Part shown: positions 14,967-24,300 of the stretch, piece by piece
How positions within the stretch are numbered: the stretch's first letter is position 1
Layout: each line of letters begins with the position of its first letter
DNA from: Pseudoalteromonas sp. XMcav2-N
Lineage (GTDB): Bacteria; Pseudomonadota; Gammaproteobacteria; Enterobacterales; Alteromonadaceae
Assembly: GCF_024124545.1 (NCBI RefSeq)
Contig: NZ_JAMXSF010000027.1
Coordinates: 1 to 46,819, forward strand
Direction of reading: 5' to 3'
DNA length: 46,819 nt
Position numbers and translations under genes: made by a program
The notes under the pieces: generated by a model
Told to the model about the DNA's origin: nothing
What the model saw: only the letters and a program-made list of their open reading frames with translations
The model's database searches: none

Positions 14967-16832
14967 ATGTTTAGATTAACCCCGCTTAACATACTGCTGC
15001 TCAGCCTGTGTATGAGCCTGACCGGGTGTGGTGGCAGTGACGACAGCCAGAACACCTCCAATAACCCCGCCCCTTCCTCACCGGACTCAGGTAATTCAAA
15101 CAATGGTGGTACGGATAACGATGATAAAAACAACAACGATGGCAGCATCGGCGACACACCGGACGACGATACCCCATTGGCAGACCAAACCTTTGCAACG
15201 CCCATCAGTACATCCAGATTTTTACAGCAGGCCACTTTTGGCACTCGACCAGAAGACCTGGCGTCGCTCACAGGCAAAAGTGCATCAGACTGGTTCACAG
15301 CACAGCTTAAGTTACCACCCAGCCAGATCATGCCCGTTGTGTCCGAGTTTACTCCGCCGCCTACCGCTGAAGATGATTTTAACGCTCTGTATATCGAGTC
15401 GACCAGTGTGGCTTTCTGGCGCAATGCCATCGCCGGCGAAGATCAGTTGCGTCAGAGAATGGCATTTGCCCTGTCGGAAATACTGGTAGTATCGAATGCT
15501 GGCGGCGAAGAGCTCACGGATATTCCCGAAGCGGTTGCCTCATATCAGGATATTCTGATCCAACATGCCTTTGGCAACTATCGGGAACTACTGGAAGCCG
15601 TAACCTATTCTCCTGCCATGGGGTTTTACCTGACCTACATGGGTAATCTCAAAGGAGATGAAGTCACAGGCCGGATGCCAGATGAAAACTATGCCCGGGA
15701 GCTACTGCAATTGTTTACCGTTGGCATTGTTGCATTGAATCAAGATGGTACGCCCCAACAAGATCAGAGCGGCGCCATCAAAGAACTCTACACCAACCAG
15801 GACATCACCGGGCTGGCTCGGGTCTTTACCGGCTTAGACATGGACTACGAGACATCGGAAGAAACTGAGGTAAATGAGTTTGCCCTGCCAATGACCGTGT
15901 ACCCACAAAACCACAGCGAAAAAAGCAAACGCTTTTTAGGCACCACCATTGCAGCGGGCACCGGGCCTAAAGCCTCTGTAACCCAGGCGCTGGACCATAT
16001 TTTTGCCCACCCGAATGTCCCCCCATTTGTCTCTAAACAGCTCATCCAGAGACTGGTCATGTCAAACCCTTCACCTGACTATGTCGCCCGTGTTGCCAGC
16101 GCCTTTAGCAGTGGTCACGCCACTTTGCCCGATGGTACACGGGTCGGTGATGGCCGTCGTGGCGATTTAACGGCAACACTGGCAGCCATCTTGTTCGATT
16201 CAGAGGCCAGAGTAGATGCCAGTGATCGTGGCGGTAAAATCCGCGAGCCTATTTTGCGCTTTACTCAATGGGCACGGGCTTTTGCAGTAAAAAACATCAC
16301 CCCCGAATATCAGGAAATGCTCTGGGATACCCGAGATGCCGACATGCTGGGCCAGCACCCCTACCGCTCACCCAGTGTTTTTAACTTCTTCCGCCCGGGC
16401 TATACCGCGCCTGGCAGCGTGAGTGCGTCAAATGGCATGGTGGCTCCTGAGTTACAAATCACCAATGCCAGCACCATCACTGGCTATGCAAACTTTATGA
16501 CTTACTACATCACCGGCCTGCAGCAGGAAGTAGATGTGGAAGATCTACAAGCCGTTTACGACGAAGAAAATATTCCGCTGAATGCTGAAAACGCCGTGGA
16601 AAGCTTTCTGGCAAGCTATGACGCAGAACAGGCGCTGGCGGGCGACTCAGATGCCTTAGTCAACCGCCTGGATCTATTGCTGTGTGCCGGGCAACTCAGT
16701 GCCACCAGCAAACAGCAGATTAAGCAGATATTGCAAACAGTGGCCCAAAACGACGAAGCAGAGCCCCTGAGACTCGTACACCTCGCCATTTTACTGGTGA
16801 TGACTTCACCCGATTATTTAGTCCAAAAATAG
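14967..16832 (+). CDS. DUF1800-family lipoprotein
   Basis: A 621-residue exported lipoprotein: signal peptide with lipobox LTGC (Cys 21), then a linker of about 45 residues rich in Asn, Asp, Ser and Gly, and a long DUF1800 domain that starts at STSRFLQQATFGTRPEDL and contains the family patterns RQRMAFALSEILVVS, ENYARELLQLFTVGI and GKIREPILRFTQWARAF. DUF1800 proteins occur almost always beside DUF1501 proteins, as here (10 bp apart), and their biochemical role is unknown. The preceding two-component system and the shared 15-bp motif suggest regulated expression. Confidence 0.9.
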   Translation: MFRLTPLNILLLSLCMSLTGCGGSDDSQNTSNNPAPSSPDSGNSNNGGTDNDDKNNNDGSIGDTPDDDTPLADQTFATPISTSRFLQQATFGTRPEDLASLTGKSASDWFTAQLKLPPSQIMPVVSEFTPPPTAEDDFNALYIESTSVAFWRNAIAGEDQLRQRMAFALSEILVVSNAGGEELTDIPEAVASYQDILIQHAFGNYRELLEAVTYSPAMGFYLTYMGNLKGDEVTGRMPDENYARELLQLFTVGIVALNQDGTPQQDQSGAIKELYTNQDITGLARVFTGLDMDYETSEETEVNEFALPMTVYPQNHSEKSKRFLGTTIAAGTGPKASVTQALDHIFAHPNVPPFVSKQLIQRLVMSNPSPDYVARVASAFSSGHATLPDGTRVGDGRRGDLTATLAAILFDSEARVDASDRGGKIREPILRFTQWARAFAVKNITPEYQEMLWDTRDADMLGQHPYRSPSVFNFFRPGYTAPGSVSASNGMVAPELQITNASTITGYANFMTYYITGLQQEVDVEDLQAVYDEENIPLNAENAVESFLASYDAEQALAGDSDALVNRLDLLLCAGQLSATSKQQIKQILQTVAQNDEAEPLRLVHLAILLVMTSPDYLVQK

Positions 16833-16842
16833 GAGCACAGCT

Positions 16843-18195
16843 ATGAACAGACGAGACTTTATCAAACTCAGCGGTGCCTCTTTAATGGCGTCATCGATGT
16901 TTCAGTTAGGCCAGGCACTGGCGAATAGCCCTGCTCAGAATAGTGATTATAAAGCACTGGTCTGCGTATTTTTGTACGGTGGTATGGACAATCACGACAC
17001 CATTATTCCCTTTGATGAATCAAGCTATACGCAGTGGGCTACTCATCGTCAAAGCCTGCTGGGTAAGTATACAACGCCACGCACTTTGGCTAATTTGTTG
17101 CCTATTGCCACACCCGGGCGTTTTGGCTCGCGCCGCTTTGCCCTGCCTGCGGAATTAGCTGGGCTGGCCAATTTATATCAGCAAAATAAGCTGGCTGTCA
17201 TTGGCAATGTGGGGCCCTTACTCAGCCCCGTCACGGCATCTATGATGGCTCAAGACACCGCAAGACTGCCGCCACGGCTGTTTTCGCATAACGACCAGCA
17301 ATCTACCTGGATGTCTGGCGCTGCAGAAGGCGCGCAATTTGGTTGGGGTGGCTTAATGAATGATGCACTCATGGCTCAGGGTCTGACCAGCAATACCCCG
17401 TTTAATGCCATTACCACGGCAGATGGCGCATTATGGCTGACCGGAAAACAAACGGCACCATACCATGTCAGTGACGGCCAGGCAGCCACCATAGAAGCCC
17501 TGGAAGAGTTTGACAACCACCCTGATCTGGTTGCTCATTTCAGTAATCAGCCTCAGAATGCACAAAACTTTCTGCAGCAAGACGTCACTAATGCCATTAA
17601 CAATGCCTATCAGGCAAACAGTCAGTTTAATGCTGCACAGGCCAATACCACAGTGACACTTCCCGACTTTCCGACTACGTCGCTGGGCAGACAATTGCAA
17701 ACAGTCAGTAAAAGCATCGCCGCCCGCCAGCAACTTGGGGCATCAAGACAGGTTTATGTCGTAGCTATGGGCGGATTTGACACTCACTCAGGGCAAGCGC
17801 AAAACCTGCCCAAATTGCACAGCGCCCTGGATGGCGCTTTGGTGGCATTCAATACTGCAATGGAAAGCCTCAATCTGAGTGAGCAGGTCACTGTGTTCAC
17901 GGCCTCTGACTTTGGTCGCACACTGGCCATCAATGGAGACGGCACCGATCACGGCTGGGCGGGCCACCACTTTGTCATGGGCGGAGCTGTCAACGGTGGG
18001 ACAATTTATGGTGATATTCCACAAGCAACACTCAATCATGAGCTGGACGCAGGGGGTGGCCGCCTGATCCCAACTACGTCTGTCGATCAATATGCCGCCA
18101 GCCTCGGGCAGTGGATGGGTTTGGATACCAGTACACTGAACACCATGTTCCCTAACCTAAATAACTTCAGTGGCCCACTTTCTTTGTTTAAATGA
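16843..18195 (+). CDS. DUF1501-family Tat-exported protein
   Basis: A 450-residue protein with a Tat signal (RRDFIKLSGASLM) and the DUF1501 pattern: CVFLYGGMDNHDTIIPFDE near the start, RLFSHNDQQSTWMSG in the middle, VVAMGGFDTHSGQ and TASDFGRTLAINGDGTDHGW toward the end. The family resembles the alkaline phosphatase/sulfatase fold, with the conserved Asp and His residues as likely metal ligands. Tat export means it folds before export, consistent with a bound metal. Second gene of the operon with DUF1800; AGGAG precedes the ATG. A terminator hairpin follows. Confidence 0.9.
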   Translation: MNRRDFIKLSGASLMASSMFQLGQALANSPAQNSDYKALVCVFLYGGMDNHDTIIPFDESSYTQWATHRQSLLGKYTTPRTLANLLPIATPGRFGSRRFALPAELAGLANLYQQNKLAVIGNVGPLLSPVTASMMAQDTARLPPRLFSHNDQQSTWMSGAAEGAQFGWGGLMNDALMAQGLTSNTPFNAITTADGALWLTGKQTAPYHVSDGQAATIEALEEFDNHPDLVAHFSNQPQNAQNFLQQDVTNAINNAYQANSQFNAAQANTTVTLPDFPTTSLGRQLQTVSKSIAARQQLGASRQVYVVAMGGFDTHSGQAQNLPKLHSALDGALVAFNTAMESLNLSEQVTVFTASDFGRTLAINGDGTDHGWAGHHFVMGGAVNGGTIYGDIPQATLNHELDAGGGRLIPTTSVDQYAASLGQWMGLDTSTLNTMFPNLNNFSGPLSLFK

Positions 18196-18239
18196 CATCA
18201 AGACTAAACGATCCTTGTCTATAGTTCGTACCAGAGTAT

Positions 18240-18259
18240 GCCTGAGTTAACACTCAGGC
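18240..18259 (+). terminator. Terminator after the DUF1800/DUF1501 operon
   Basis: GCCTGAGT-TAAC-ACTCAGGC is a perfect 8-bp stem with a 4-nt loop, followed by a T-rich stretch, 44 bases after the DUF1501 stop. Confidence 0.75.
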
Positions 18260-18314
18260 AGTCTGTCTTTTGTCTTACATGGCAACAGAATATGAACTTG
18301 GATAAGGATACACT

Positions 18315-19085
18315 ATGTTAAAACACGCGCTTTGTATTTGTACCTTGCTTGCAGCTTCAGTTCAGCTCCAGGCGCAAGCAGATGAACGGGGAGCCTTAAG
18401 AGCCCAAATGGAGCCTAAAGGGTTCTTGTACGGCATTGGGCTGGGTGTCAGTGAGGAAATCTACCAGGGCTACGACAGGCGGGTGATCCCATTACCCATC
18501 CTCGGCTATCGGGGTGATAAACTGTCCATACTCGGCCCCTTCATCAGTTATGAAATTCTGGAAATAAATGACATCGAGCTTGTGTTACAGGCCTCGCCTC
18601 GCTTTCAGGGGTACGATGAGTCCGACAGCGATGTTTTTAAGGGTATGGCAGAACGCGACTTTTCCATGGATGGGGGCGTGGGCATAAAATACGAGCGTGA
18701 AAACTGGAAATTCGGCATTTCTGCCGTTCACGATGTACTGGATAAGTCCGATGGCTACGAGGTCTCGACTAGCCTTGCCAAGGTCTACAAGTCAGGGCCA
18801 TTTTTCTATGAACCTAGCCTGAGCGTCAGTTACCTGGATAGTCACCACGTTGATTATTACTACGGCGTGCGACTGTCCGAAGCCACCAGCGCCCGACCTC
18901 AATATGTAGGCGACAATGCCACGAATGTGGCGCTGGGCTTTTCTATCTCAACACCTATTTTCTTTGGCGGATTTACCCAGCTGGCGTTTGATTACACTTG
19001 GTTTGACGACAGCATCACCGACAGCCCTTTGGTCGACAGCGACGCCAGCTTTGCAGCGCGCTTGCTGTTCAGTAAGTTCTTTTAA
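18315..19085 (+). CDS. MipA/OmpV-family outer-membrane protein
   Basis: A 256-residue exported beta-barrel. A signal peptide ends near QAQA; alternating hydrophobic strands follow and the last residue is Phe (LLFSKFF), the usual recognition signal for barrel insertion. The family pattern includes GFLYGIGLGV, VIPLPILGYRGDKL and SPRFQGYDESDSDVFKGM. MipA in E. coli binds MltA and MrcB as a murein-synthesis scaffold; OmpV is a related porin. Which role applies cannot be told. It is transcribed alone, after the operon terminator and before a strong terminator. Confidence 0.87.
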   Translation: MLKHALCICTLLAASVQLQAQADERGALRAQMEPKGFLYGIGLGVSEEIYQGYDRRVIPLPILGYRGDKLSILGPFISYEILEINDIELVLQASPRFQGYDESDSDVFKGMAERDFSMDGGVGIKYERENWKFGISAVHDVLDKSDGYEVSTSLAKVYKSGPFFYEPSLSVSYLDSHHVDYYYGVRLSEATSARPQYVGDNATNVALGFSISTPIFFGGFTQLAFDYTWFDDSITDSPLVDSDASFAARLLFSKFF

Positions 19086-19095
19086 ACACAAAAAA

Positions 19096-19122
19096 GCCGC
19101 AGCTCAGACTCAAAGCTGCGGC
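19096..19122. terminator. Bidirectional terminator between MipA and GDPD genes
   Basis: GCCGCAGCT (19096-19104) pairs with AGCTGCGGC (19114-19122). It is flanked by A5 on the left and TTTATT on the right, so it can stop both converging transcripts. Confidence 0.85.
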
Positions 19123-19148
19123 CTTTATTATAAATCAAGTGGGTCGGA

Positions 19149-20579
19149 TCAGATGCTCGCAGGCATGCCCATACAGCTTGCGTAGTAGGTCGTTGTTGCA
19201 GGCCAGTCAGAGAATACGCCCATTACGCCCACGTCTTTAGCCAGTACGTCGAGTAGCTTAAAGGTATCGCCGTCATTGTTGATCATGCTTTCACCACGGT
19301 GTGCACCGTTGACACTTTGGTAGTACCAACCGCCGCCGGTGGCAAGGTGACCGGAACGCTCCAGCGTCCAGGTAATGATCCCAAGCCCAGCTTCACGAGC
19401 AGCCTTTGCATAGGCAGAAGGCACCATCTCACCATTTTCTTCGGTAACCAGCACCCACATAGGAGGTGCGATGATCTTCACGCCATCAGCCGCCAGTTCA
19501 GCCATGGTTGGAACAAGCAGCTCAGGGTTATTAACCAGCTGCTGTGGTGTGACTCCCTGCTCATTGGCTGCGGTTTGTGCGTCATAACGGTCATCCAGGT
19601 ACACTGCTTGTGCCCCAAACTCAGGGTTTTGCGCAATCCAGTAATTAATGTCATCACGATTAAATGACTGTGCCCAGACATGCTTAGGCTCAACACCCGC
19701 GGCCTTATATTCGTCGATCATCTTCTGTGCGTAGTCCTGCTGAGAAAAGCCATCAAAAGGCATGGTCACTGATGGTGACTTAAGTTCAGGTGTCATTTTT
19801 ACACCCAACTCTTTGAATAAGGCAATACTTTCAGCATGGGTCATAAGTGTACCGCGGCTAGAATACAGGTCCGTGCGCCACTTTGACGTGCCATCCATGT
19901 ATTCAGCAACGGTGGTCCCATTTGGGTTAGACGCGTCCATTTTACCTTCTAACGTCTTAAACTCCGCCAGGGTAATGTCACTCGTACAGCACTTAGCCTT
20001 TGCCACAACTCCATTTTCAGGATCAGCAGGCTCAAACGGCGTAGAGCAATTCTGCGCTAAGTCAGTTTCCAGAATATTCGTGGTGGTATGCAAGTCGCAC
20101 TGAGAGTGACGACATACCAACTCTTTGTCTTTGGTAAAGGTAACGTCACACTCAAGAATACCTGCGCCCATTTTAGCCGCCGCAAGGTAAGACTCTTTAG
20201 TGTGCTCAGGGAATTGCATTGGTGCACCGCGGTGACCAATAGAAAAGTCAGTTTTATAGAATGGACCGTTCGAGCATTGCGCCAGTTTGTCTTTTAACTC
20301 GCCTTCATCCATGTCCTGGATCAGAAAGTTCGGACGTGTGCCAACCTGCATATTATTAGCACCACCAGCTGGCACTTCAACCACAACCGGTACTTCAATT
20401 GTTTTGATTTCAGTGACCGTGTCGGTCACTACCACTGTTTTTTCGACTTCTACCACCTGAGTTTTTGTGTCTGTGGTAACAACGGCTTTTTCTACCTCAA
20501 CCACTTCGGTTTTGTCGTCATCACAGCCAGCCAAAACCAAAGCCGCGATCACAGCAGAGAGTGAAGTTATTTTTTTCAT
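19149..20579 (-). CDS. Glycerophosphodiester phosphodiesterase lipoprotein
   Basis: A 476-residue lipoprotein (lipobox LAGC, Cys 20). The mature part opens with a Val/Glu/Thr-rich stalk containing VVEVEK twice and related IEVPVVVEVP, then the GDPD TIM-barrel: IGHRGAPMQFPEHT, ILECDVTFTKD and CRHSQCDL hold the expected catalytic His and metal-binding Glu/Asp. The sequence ends in the usual GVFSDWP region. The enzyme would release sn-glycerol-3-phosphate from deacylated phospholipids in the periplasm. The frame is open to 20738, but ATG 20579 with AGGAA gives the signal peptide and is chosen. It is close to GlpQ in domain content. Confidence 0.88.
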   Translation of the reverse strand: MKKITSLSAVIAALVLAGCDDDKTEVVEVEKAVVTTDTKTQVVEVEKTVVVTDTVTEIKTIEVPVVVEVPAGGANNMQVGTRPNFLIQDMDEGELKDKLAQCSNGPFYKTDFSIGHRGAPMQFPEHTKESYLAAAKMGAGILECDVTFTKDKELVCRHSQCDLHTTTNILETDLAQNCSTPFEPADPENGVVAKAKCCTSDITLAEFKTLEGKMDASNPNGTTVAEYMDGTSKWRTDLYSSRGTLMTHAESIALFKELGVKMTPELKSPSVTMPFDGFSQQDYAQKMIDEYKAAGVEPKHVWAQSFNRDDINYWIAQNPEFGAQAVYLDDRYDAQTAANEQGVTPQQLVNNPELLVPTMAELAADGVKIIAPPMWVLVTEENGEMVPSAYAKAAREAGLGIITWTLERSGHLATGGGWYYQSVNGAHRGESMINNDGDTFKLLDVLAKDVGVMGVFSDWPATTTYYASCMGMPASI

Positions 20580-20692
20580 TGTTATTCCTAAGTTTACGTC
20601 AAAAGAAAGCGTTATTATTCTTAAGGGAGATAACAATAGAGGTGCTCTATTACCGAAGTAGGAACACTCAATGACTATTTTGTGACTGAGCG

Positions 20693-21166
20693 CTACTGAT
20701 ACTGAGCCGCCGTAATAAACTCGCCAAAGGCTTCGCACCAGACAATCACAGTATTGTAATCCGCCGGGTTGATTTGCTTAGGTACATCGACCACAAAGTT
20801 ACTAAACGTTTTGATATCACCGACTTCAACCATGCTAGTTTTGAGGCGATTAAAGTCAGCTTCAGTTTCCACAAACTGAGGAGACAGGTATAAACGATAA
20901 TCCGGACCAGGGGCTAGCTCGCCAAGCAGAGTAATGTGATCTTTGCTGATAGAAACCATTCCTTCGCCCCAATGCAGGGCATCGCTGTCTTGCAACGACT
21001 TTCGAAACTGTGCTGAATAATCAGCCCCAAGGGATGCAGCGGTGACCGCCCCCTCATTCGGCGCAGGAGGCGCGGTTAAAATGGGCAACATATAAATACC
21101 AGCTGCGAAGCCAGCAAATCCAACGAACGCATGTGTAATCATAAGAACGAGTGCACGTAATGTCAT
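20693..21166 (-). CDS. DM13-domain membrane-anchored protein
   Basis: A 157-residue protein with an N-terminal hydrophobic anchor (LRALVLMITHAFVGFAGFAA) and an exported domain matching DM13: LHWGEGMVSI, LLGELAPGPDYRLYLSP, FSNFVVDVP and a terminal NTVIVWCEAFGEFI with a conserved Cys. DM13 domains are proposed to take part in electron transfer; evidence is indirect. ATG 21166 is preferred because AAGGAAAG precedes it. The GDPD lipoprotein gene lies 113 bp downstream on the same strand. Confidence 0.8.
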   Translation of the reverse strand: MTLRALVLMITHAFVGFAGFAAGIYMLPILTAPPAPNEGAVTAASLGADYSAQFRKSLQDSDALHWGEGMVSISKDHITLLGELAPGPDYRLYLSPQFVETEADFNRLKTSMVEVGDIKTFSNFVVDVPKQINPADYNTVIVWCEAFGEFITAAQYQ

Positions 21167-21378
21167 TATTTCTTTCCTTACTGTTGATGACACTTAGTGT
21201 AGTACAACTCAACGCTCTCTCAGATACTTCTCGACAAGAACTTTCGTTAAAACGCATAACCCACTTTTAATGAAAGCGTTGTCCCACATTCGTATTTCTT
21301 CTCCTGAGAACAAAGTGTTCTCCGTGCGCTGTTAGTGACCCGCTGCGAAGACAAAAGGTGTGTCGCTGCGACCTGACA

Positions 21379-21987
21379 TCACGCCTGATAATACGCCAGA
21401 AAGAAGGCCACTGTATCCTCTGTTAATTCCTCAATTTGCGCATTCGTTAATGCCGGCTGCTGGTGTAAGATCTGTGGCCAGAATGCTTGCCCTTTCAGCA
21501 GGCTGATCAACTGAGCATGTGCTTTATGCGGTTCAACCTGACGCAATCGACCTGCCGAAACGGCCTGCTTTATCCAGCGGATTAACGCGGTTTCCTGCTC
21601 GAAAAACTCGCTCATTTCAGTGGTAAATATCTCAGGATTAAACAGACAATACCCAATCGCTACCCGGATCAGCTCCTGCAAATTTTGGTTACTCAGAAAG
21701 TCCAGCTCATTTTTTAATAAGGCGGCTAGCTGCACATCCAACTCGGTGTCTGGCTGATACTCAAGCTCACAGGTGAGGATATTCTGACGCCAAATTTCTT
21801 TGATGATATGGGTAACTAACTGCTCTTTGCTCTCAAAATGATTGTAAACGGTGCGCTTCGAAACCTGAGCTGTCTGTGCAATCTTGTCCATGCTGGTGTC
21901 GCTGACACCATATTGCTGAAACGCGCTCAGAGCACCATCTATAATGGCCTGACGCTTGAGCATACTGCGGGTAACTTTAACGGTCAT
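21379..21987 (-). CDS. TetR-family repressor
   Basis: A 202-residue regulator with an N-terminal TetR helix-turn-helix (residues about 10-56: ALSAFQQYGVSDTSMDKIAQ, VSKRTVYNHFESKEQL). The C-terminal part resembles AefR-like ligand domains. The neighbours on both sides are on the same strand and no divergent target is seen, so its regulon is unknown. Confidence 0.87.
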   Translation of the reverse strand: MTVKVTRSMLKRQAIIDGALSAFQQYGVSDTSMDKIAQTAQVSKRTVYNHFESKEQLVTHIIKEIWRQNILTCELEYQPDTELDVQLAALLKNELDFLSNQNLQELIRVAIGYCLFNPEIFTTEMSEFFEQETALIRWIKQAVSAGRLRQVEPHKAHAQLISLLKGQAFWPQILHQQPALTNAQIEELTEDTVAFFLAYYQA

Positions 21988-22105
21988 GGTATTGAGTGAA
22001 TTTTTTATGGCTTATACTGAGGGTATTTTTACACTAACTAGTTTACTTTTCAATTTATCTTGTTGTCCTGTAAACGTCGCATCCTTGCTTCAGCTACCAA
22101 CGGAC

Positions 22106-23164
22106 TCAGTCAGATTGAACAACCCGATATTGGTTCAACAAAGCTTCCACAATTTGCGTGTATTGATATCGCTCGGCAAGATCCAACGGCGTATCATTTT
22201 CATAAGTTTTGAGCTGTAACTGTGCGCCACCTTTTATGAACTCAACGGCCGCCTCACTGTGCCCATGCCAGATTGCATCGTGTAACGGCGTATAACCATT
22301 GTTTGGTCCCTGTGTATTTAGAACCAAGGGTGCACGTCTGTCCCCAACTAGCAGCCTGACTATGTCCGCATGCCCCATATACCCAGCCTTATGCATGGCG
22401 ATTGCGTTCATAGGGTAACCCGGAATTGTCTGATCGGCATTGTGTGCCAGTAGCAGCTTTACCAAACGGGTATACCCTTCTCTTGCTGCAACCAACAATG
22501 GCGTATGCCAGTCATTGCGGTTTGAATAGACAGGCCGGCGCTGGTTAACGTCCTGACCATCAGCAATTAAAGCTGCAACCTGATCCACTTTCTGCGCTTC
22601 ACTGACTATGTCACTTTCAATCACATTAAGGATTTTCTGACTGTCCAGCATAGCCTGTTGCTGAGCACGCTTATGGGCAAACAGCACTCTCAATTTATCG
22701 TAACGGCGCGCTTCACTGGGTGTAATTTGCTTGTCCCAACCTCCGATTAGTTGCTCAGCTTTAGCACCTGAAGGCGTTTTCAGTTCGATATTCAGTTCAG
22801 GATGTTTGAATAGCTCAATGATGTTTTCTGGCTTTGAATACCAGGTCGCAATCATTAATGCCGTAAAGCCAGAACGTGGTGCCTGTAAATTGATAAACGC
22901 CCCCTCCTTGATCAGCAACGCCAGTATCTGAGTGTGGTCAGTCTGCGCAGCAATATGCAATGGACTGTTCCCCATCCTGGTGTCAAGTTGGTTAACATCA
23001 GCACCGGCATTAAGCAAACGCTCTACCAACGCAAGATCACCACTGATCACAGCCTGGTGTAGGCGGGGAAGCTCAGATTTTGGGGTGGCATGCACAAACG
23101 CTGAAGTAAGCATTAATGCAATTGTGGACCATAAGAATATTTTCATAACTTGGAACCTGCTCAT
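22106..23164 (-). CDS. Exported ankyrin-repeat protein
   Basis: A 352-residue protein with a signal peptide (MKIFLWSTIALMLTSAFVHA from the second ATG at 23146) and at least five ankyrin repeats, for example LHQAVISGDLALVERLLNAG, SPLHIAAQTDHTQILALLIK, TPLLVAAREGYTRLVKLLLA, TPLHDAIWHGHSEAAVEFIK and TPLDLAERYQYTQIVEALLN. A charged insert separates repeats 3 and 4. Periplasmic ankyrin proteins often pair with, and protect or inhibit, a neighbouring enzyme. The oxidoreductase gene ends only 5 bp before the first ATG, so both are likely cotranscribed. Start could be 23164 or 23146. Confidence 0.85.
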   Translation of the reverse strand: MSRFQVMKIFLWSTIALMLTSAFVHATPKSELPRLHQAVISGDLALVERLLNAGADVNQLDTRMGNSPLHIAAQTDHTQILALLIKEGAFINLQAPRSGFTALMIATWYSKPENIIELFKHPELNIELKTPSGAKAEQLIGGWDKQITPSEARRYDKLRVLFAHKRAQQQAMLDSQKILNVIESDIVSEAQKVDQVAALIADGQDVNQRRPVYSNRNDWHTPLLVAAREGYTRLVKLLLAHNADQTIPGYPMNAIAMHKAGYMGHADIVRLLVGDRRAPLVLNTQGPNNGYTPLHDAIWHGHSEAAVEFIKGGAQLQLKTYENDTPLDLAERYQYTQIVEALLNQYRVVQSD

Positions 23165-23169
23165 TTCGC

Positions 23170-24141
23170 CTACTCGTCTGTGTGTCCAGCCTCAACAACC
23201 TGGTAATCCTCGATGAGGATTGTGGTACCAACCAGGCTGAGCTGCCAGACTTCATTCACCAAGAGGTTAACAGACCGACCACCCAGCGACGAGTCGCTAA
23301 AAGTGTCAGCTATCAGACGCACTCGTAATTCAACCAAATACTGACCCGCATACTTCATATTGACCTTGATTTGCTCAATCTGATGCTGACAGCCTGGTCT
23401 AAAGGTGCGCCTGGCTGTTGCATACCAATCCCTGAACCCTTCATGCCCCTGATATTGCTCACCCATCATATTCATCGCTACGTCATCGGATAAATACTGA
23501 GTAAACTCAACATCCTCTGCAGGTAACACATCAAAGCGGGAGAACCAGTGCCGGGCGAATTGTTCAATTTGCGCAACCGGGTCGCACAATACAGTATCAA
23601 TGCGGTCACACAAACGAGACGCATGTACTTTCGCTTTGCTCTGCACCTCCGACAGTTCATTATAAACTCCGGGTATATACACCATGCCATGGGTATAAAC
23701 AGGCTCAATGAATTGCATGCCAGTTAAATACACCGTTTGCTGTAAAGGCCGGATCATTTGTCCTATTTCAAAGTGATTGTAGCCAAGCGGATCATAAGAC
23801 GATTCGGGTCCGCCGACGGTGAACGACAAAATACACGCCTTGCCTTTGAGTTTGTCACCACTGGCACCATACGCAAAGTTATAGCTTAAAACGTCATCAA
23901 GCCACTTTTTGAGCAGTGCCGGCACTGAATACCAGTAAAATGGAAATTGCAGTACGATGACATCTGCCGATAGCAAAGCATTTTGCTCGGCATTTATATC
24001 AATTTTAAAGTCCGGATAGAGCTCATCCAAACGACGAATATCTACTTCTGATACGGTCTGGGCGATCTCATTTAGGATCACGCGATTGGTGTTAGAAGCT
24101 GCCAAATTTGGGTGTCCGGAAATAACAACCACTTTGCTCAT
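23170..24141 (-). CDS. NAD(P)H oxidoreductase fused to NTF2/SnoaL-like domain
   Basis: 323 residues. The first part (1 to about 195) is a flavodoxin-2 fold of the KefF/MdaB/NQO type: VVVISGHPNLAASNTNR, VIVLQFPFYWYSVPALLKKW and SFTVGGPESSY are the FMN/FAD and quinone-site segments. The second part (about 205-323) has the shape of an NTF2/SnoaL-like domain (FARHWFSRFDVL, GHEGFRDWYA, VNEVWQLSLVGTTILIEDYQV). Two domains in one chain differ from the usual single-domain enzyme of about 195 residues. ATG 24141 with GAGGG is the likely start although the frame is open to 24279. It diverges from a LysR gene and precedes the ankyrin gene. Confidence 0.82.
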   Translation of the reverse strand: MSKVVVISGHPNLAASNTNRVILNEIAQTVSEVDIRRLDELYPDFKIDINAEQNALLSADVIVLQFPFYWYSVPALLKKWLDDVLSYNFAYGASGDKLKGKACILSFTVGGPESSYDPLGYNHFEIGQMIRPLQQTVYLTGMQFIEPVYTHGMVYIPGVYNELSEVQSKAKVHASRLCDRIDTVLCDPVAQIEQFARHWFSRFDVLPAEDVEFTQYLSDDVAMNMMGEQYQGHEGFRDWYATARRTFRPGCQHQIEQIKVNMKYAGQYLVELRVRLIADTFSDSSLGGRSVNLLVNEVWQLSLVGTTILIEDYQVVEAGHTDE

Positions 24142-24300
24142 AGTTACCCTCTTCACAGTATAAAACGGAAAAATGCCTTGAGACACGCTTTGTTTTTTGT
24201 CAGGTGTGCAGTATATTTCGAAAAATTGATAAAAATTAGATGCCCATTCGCTAATTAATTGATAGCCTAAAACTAACAATCATTCTCTGAATAGCATGGT

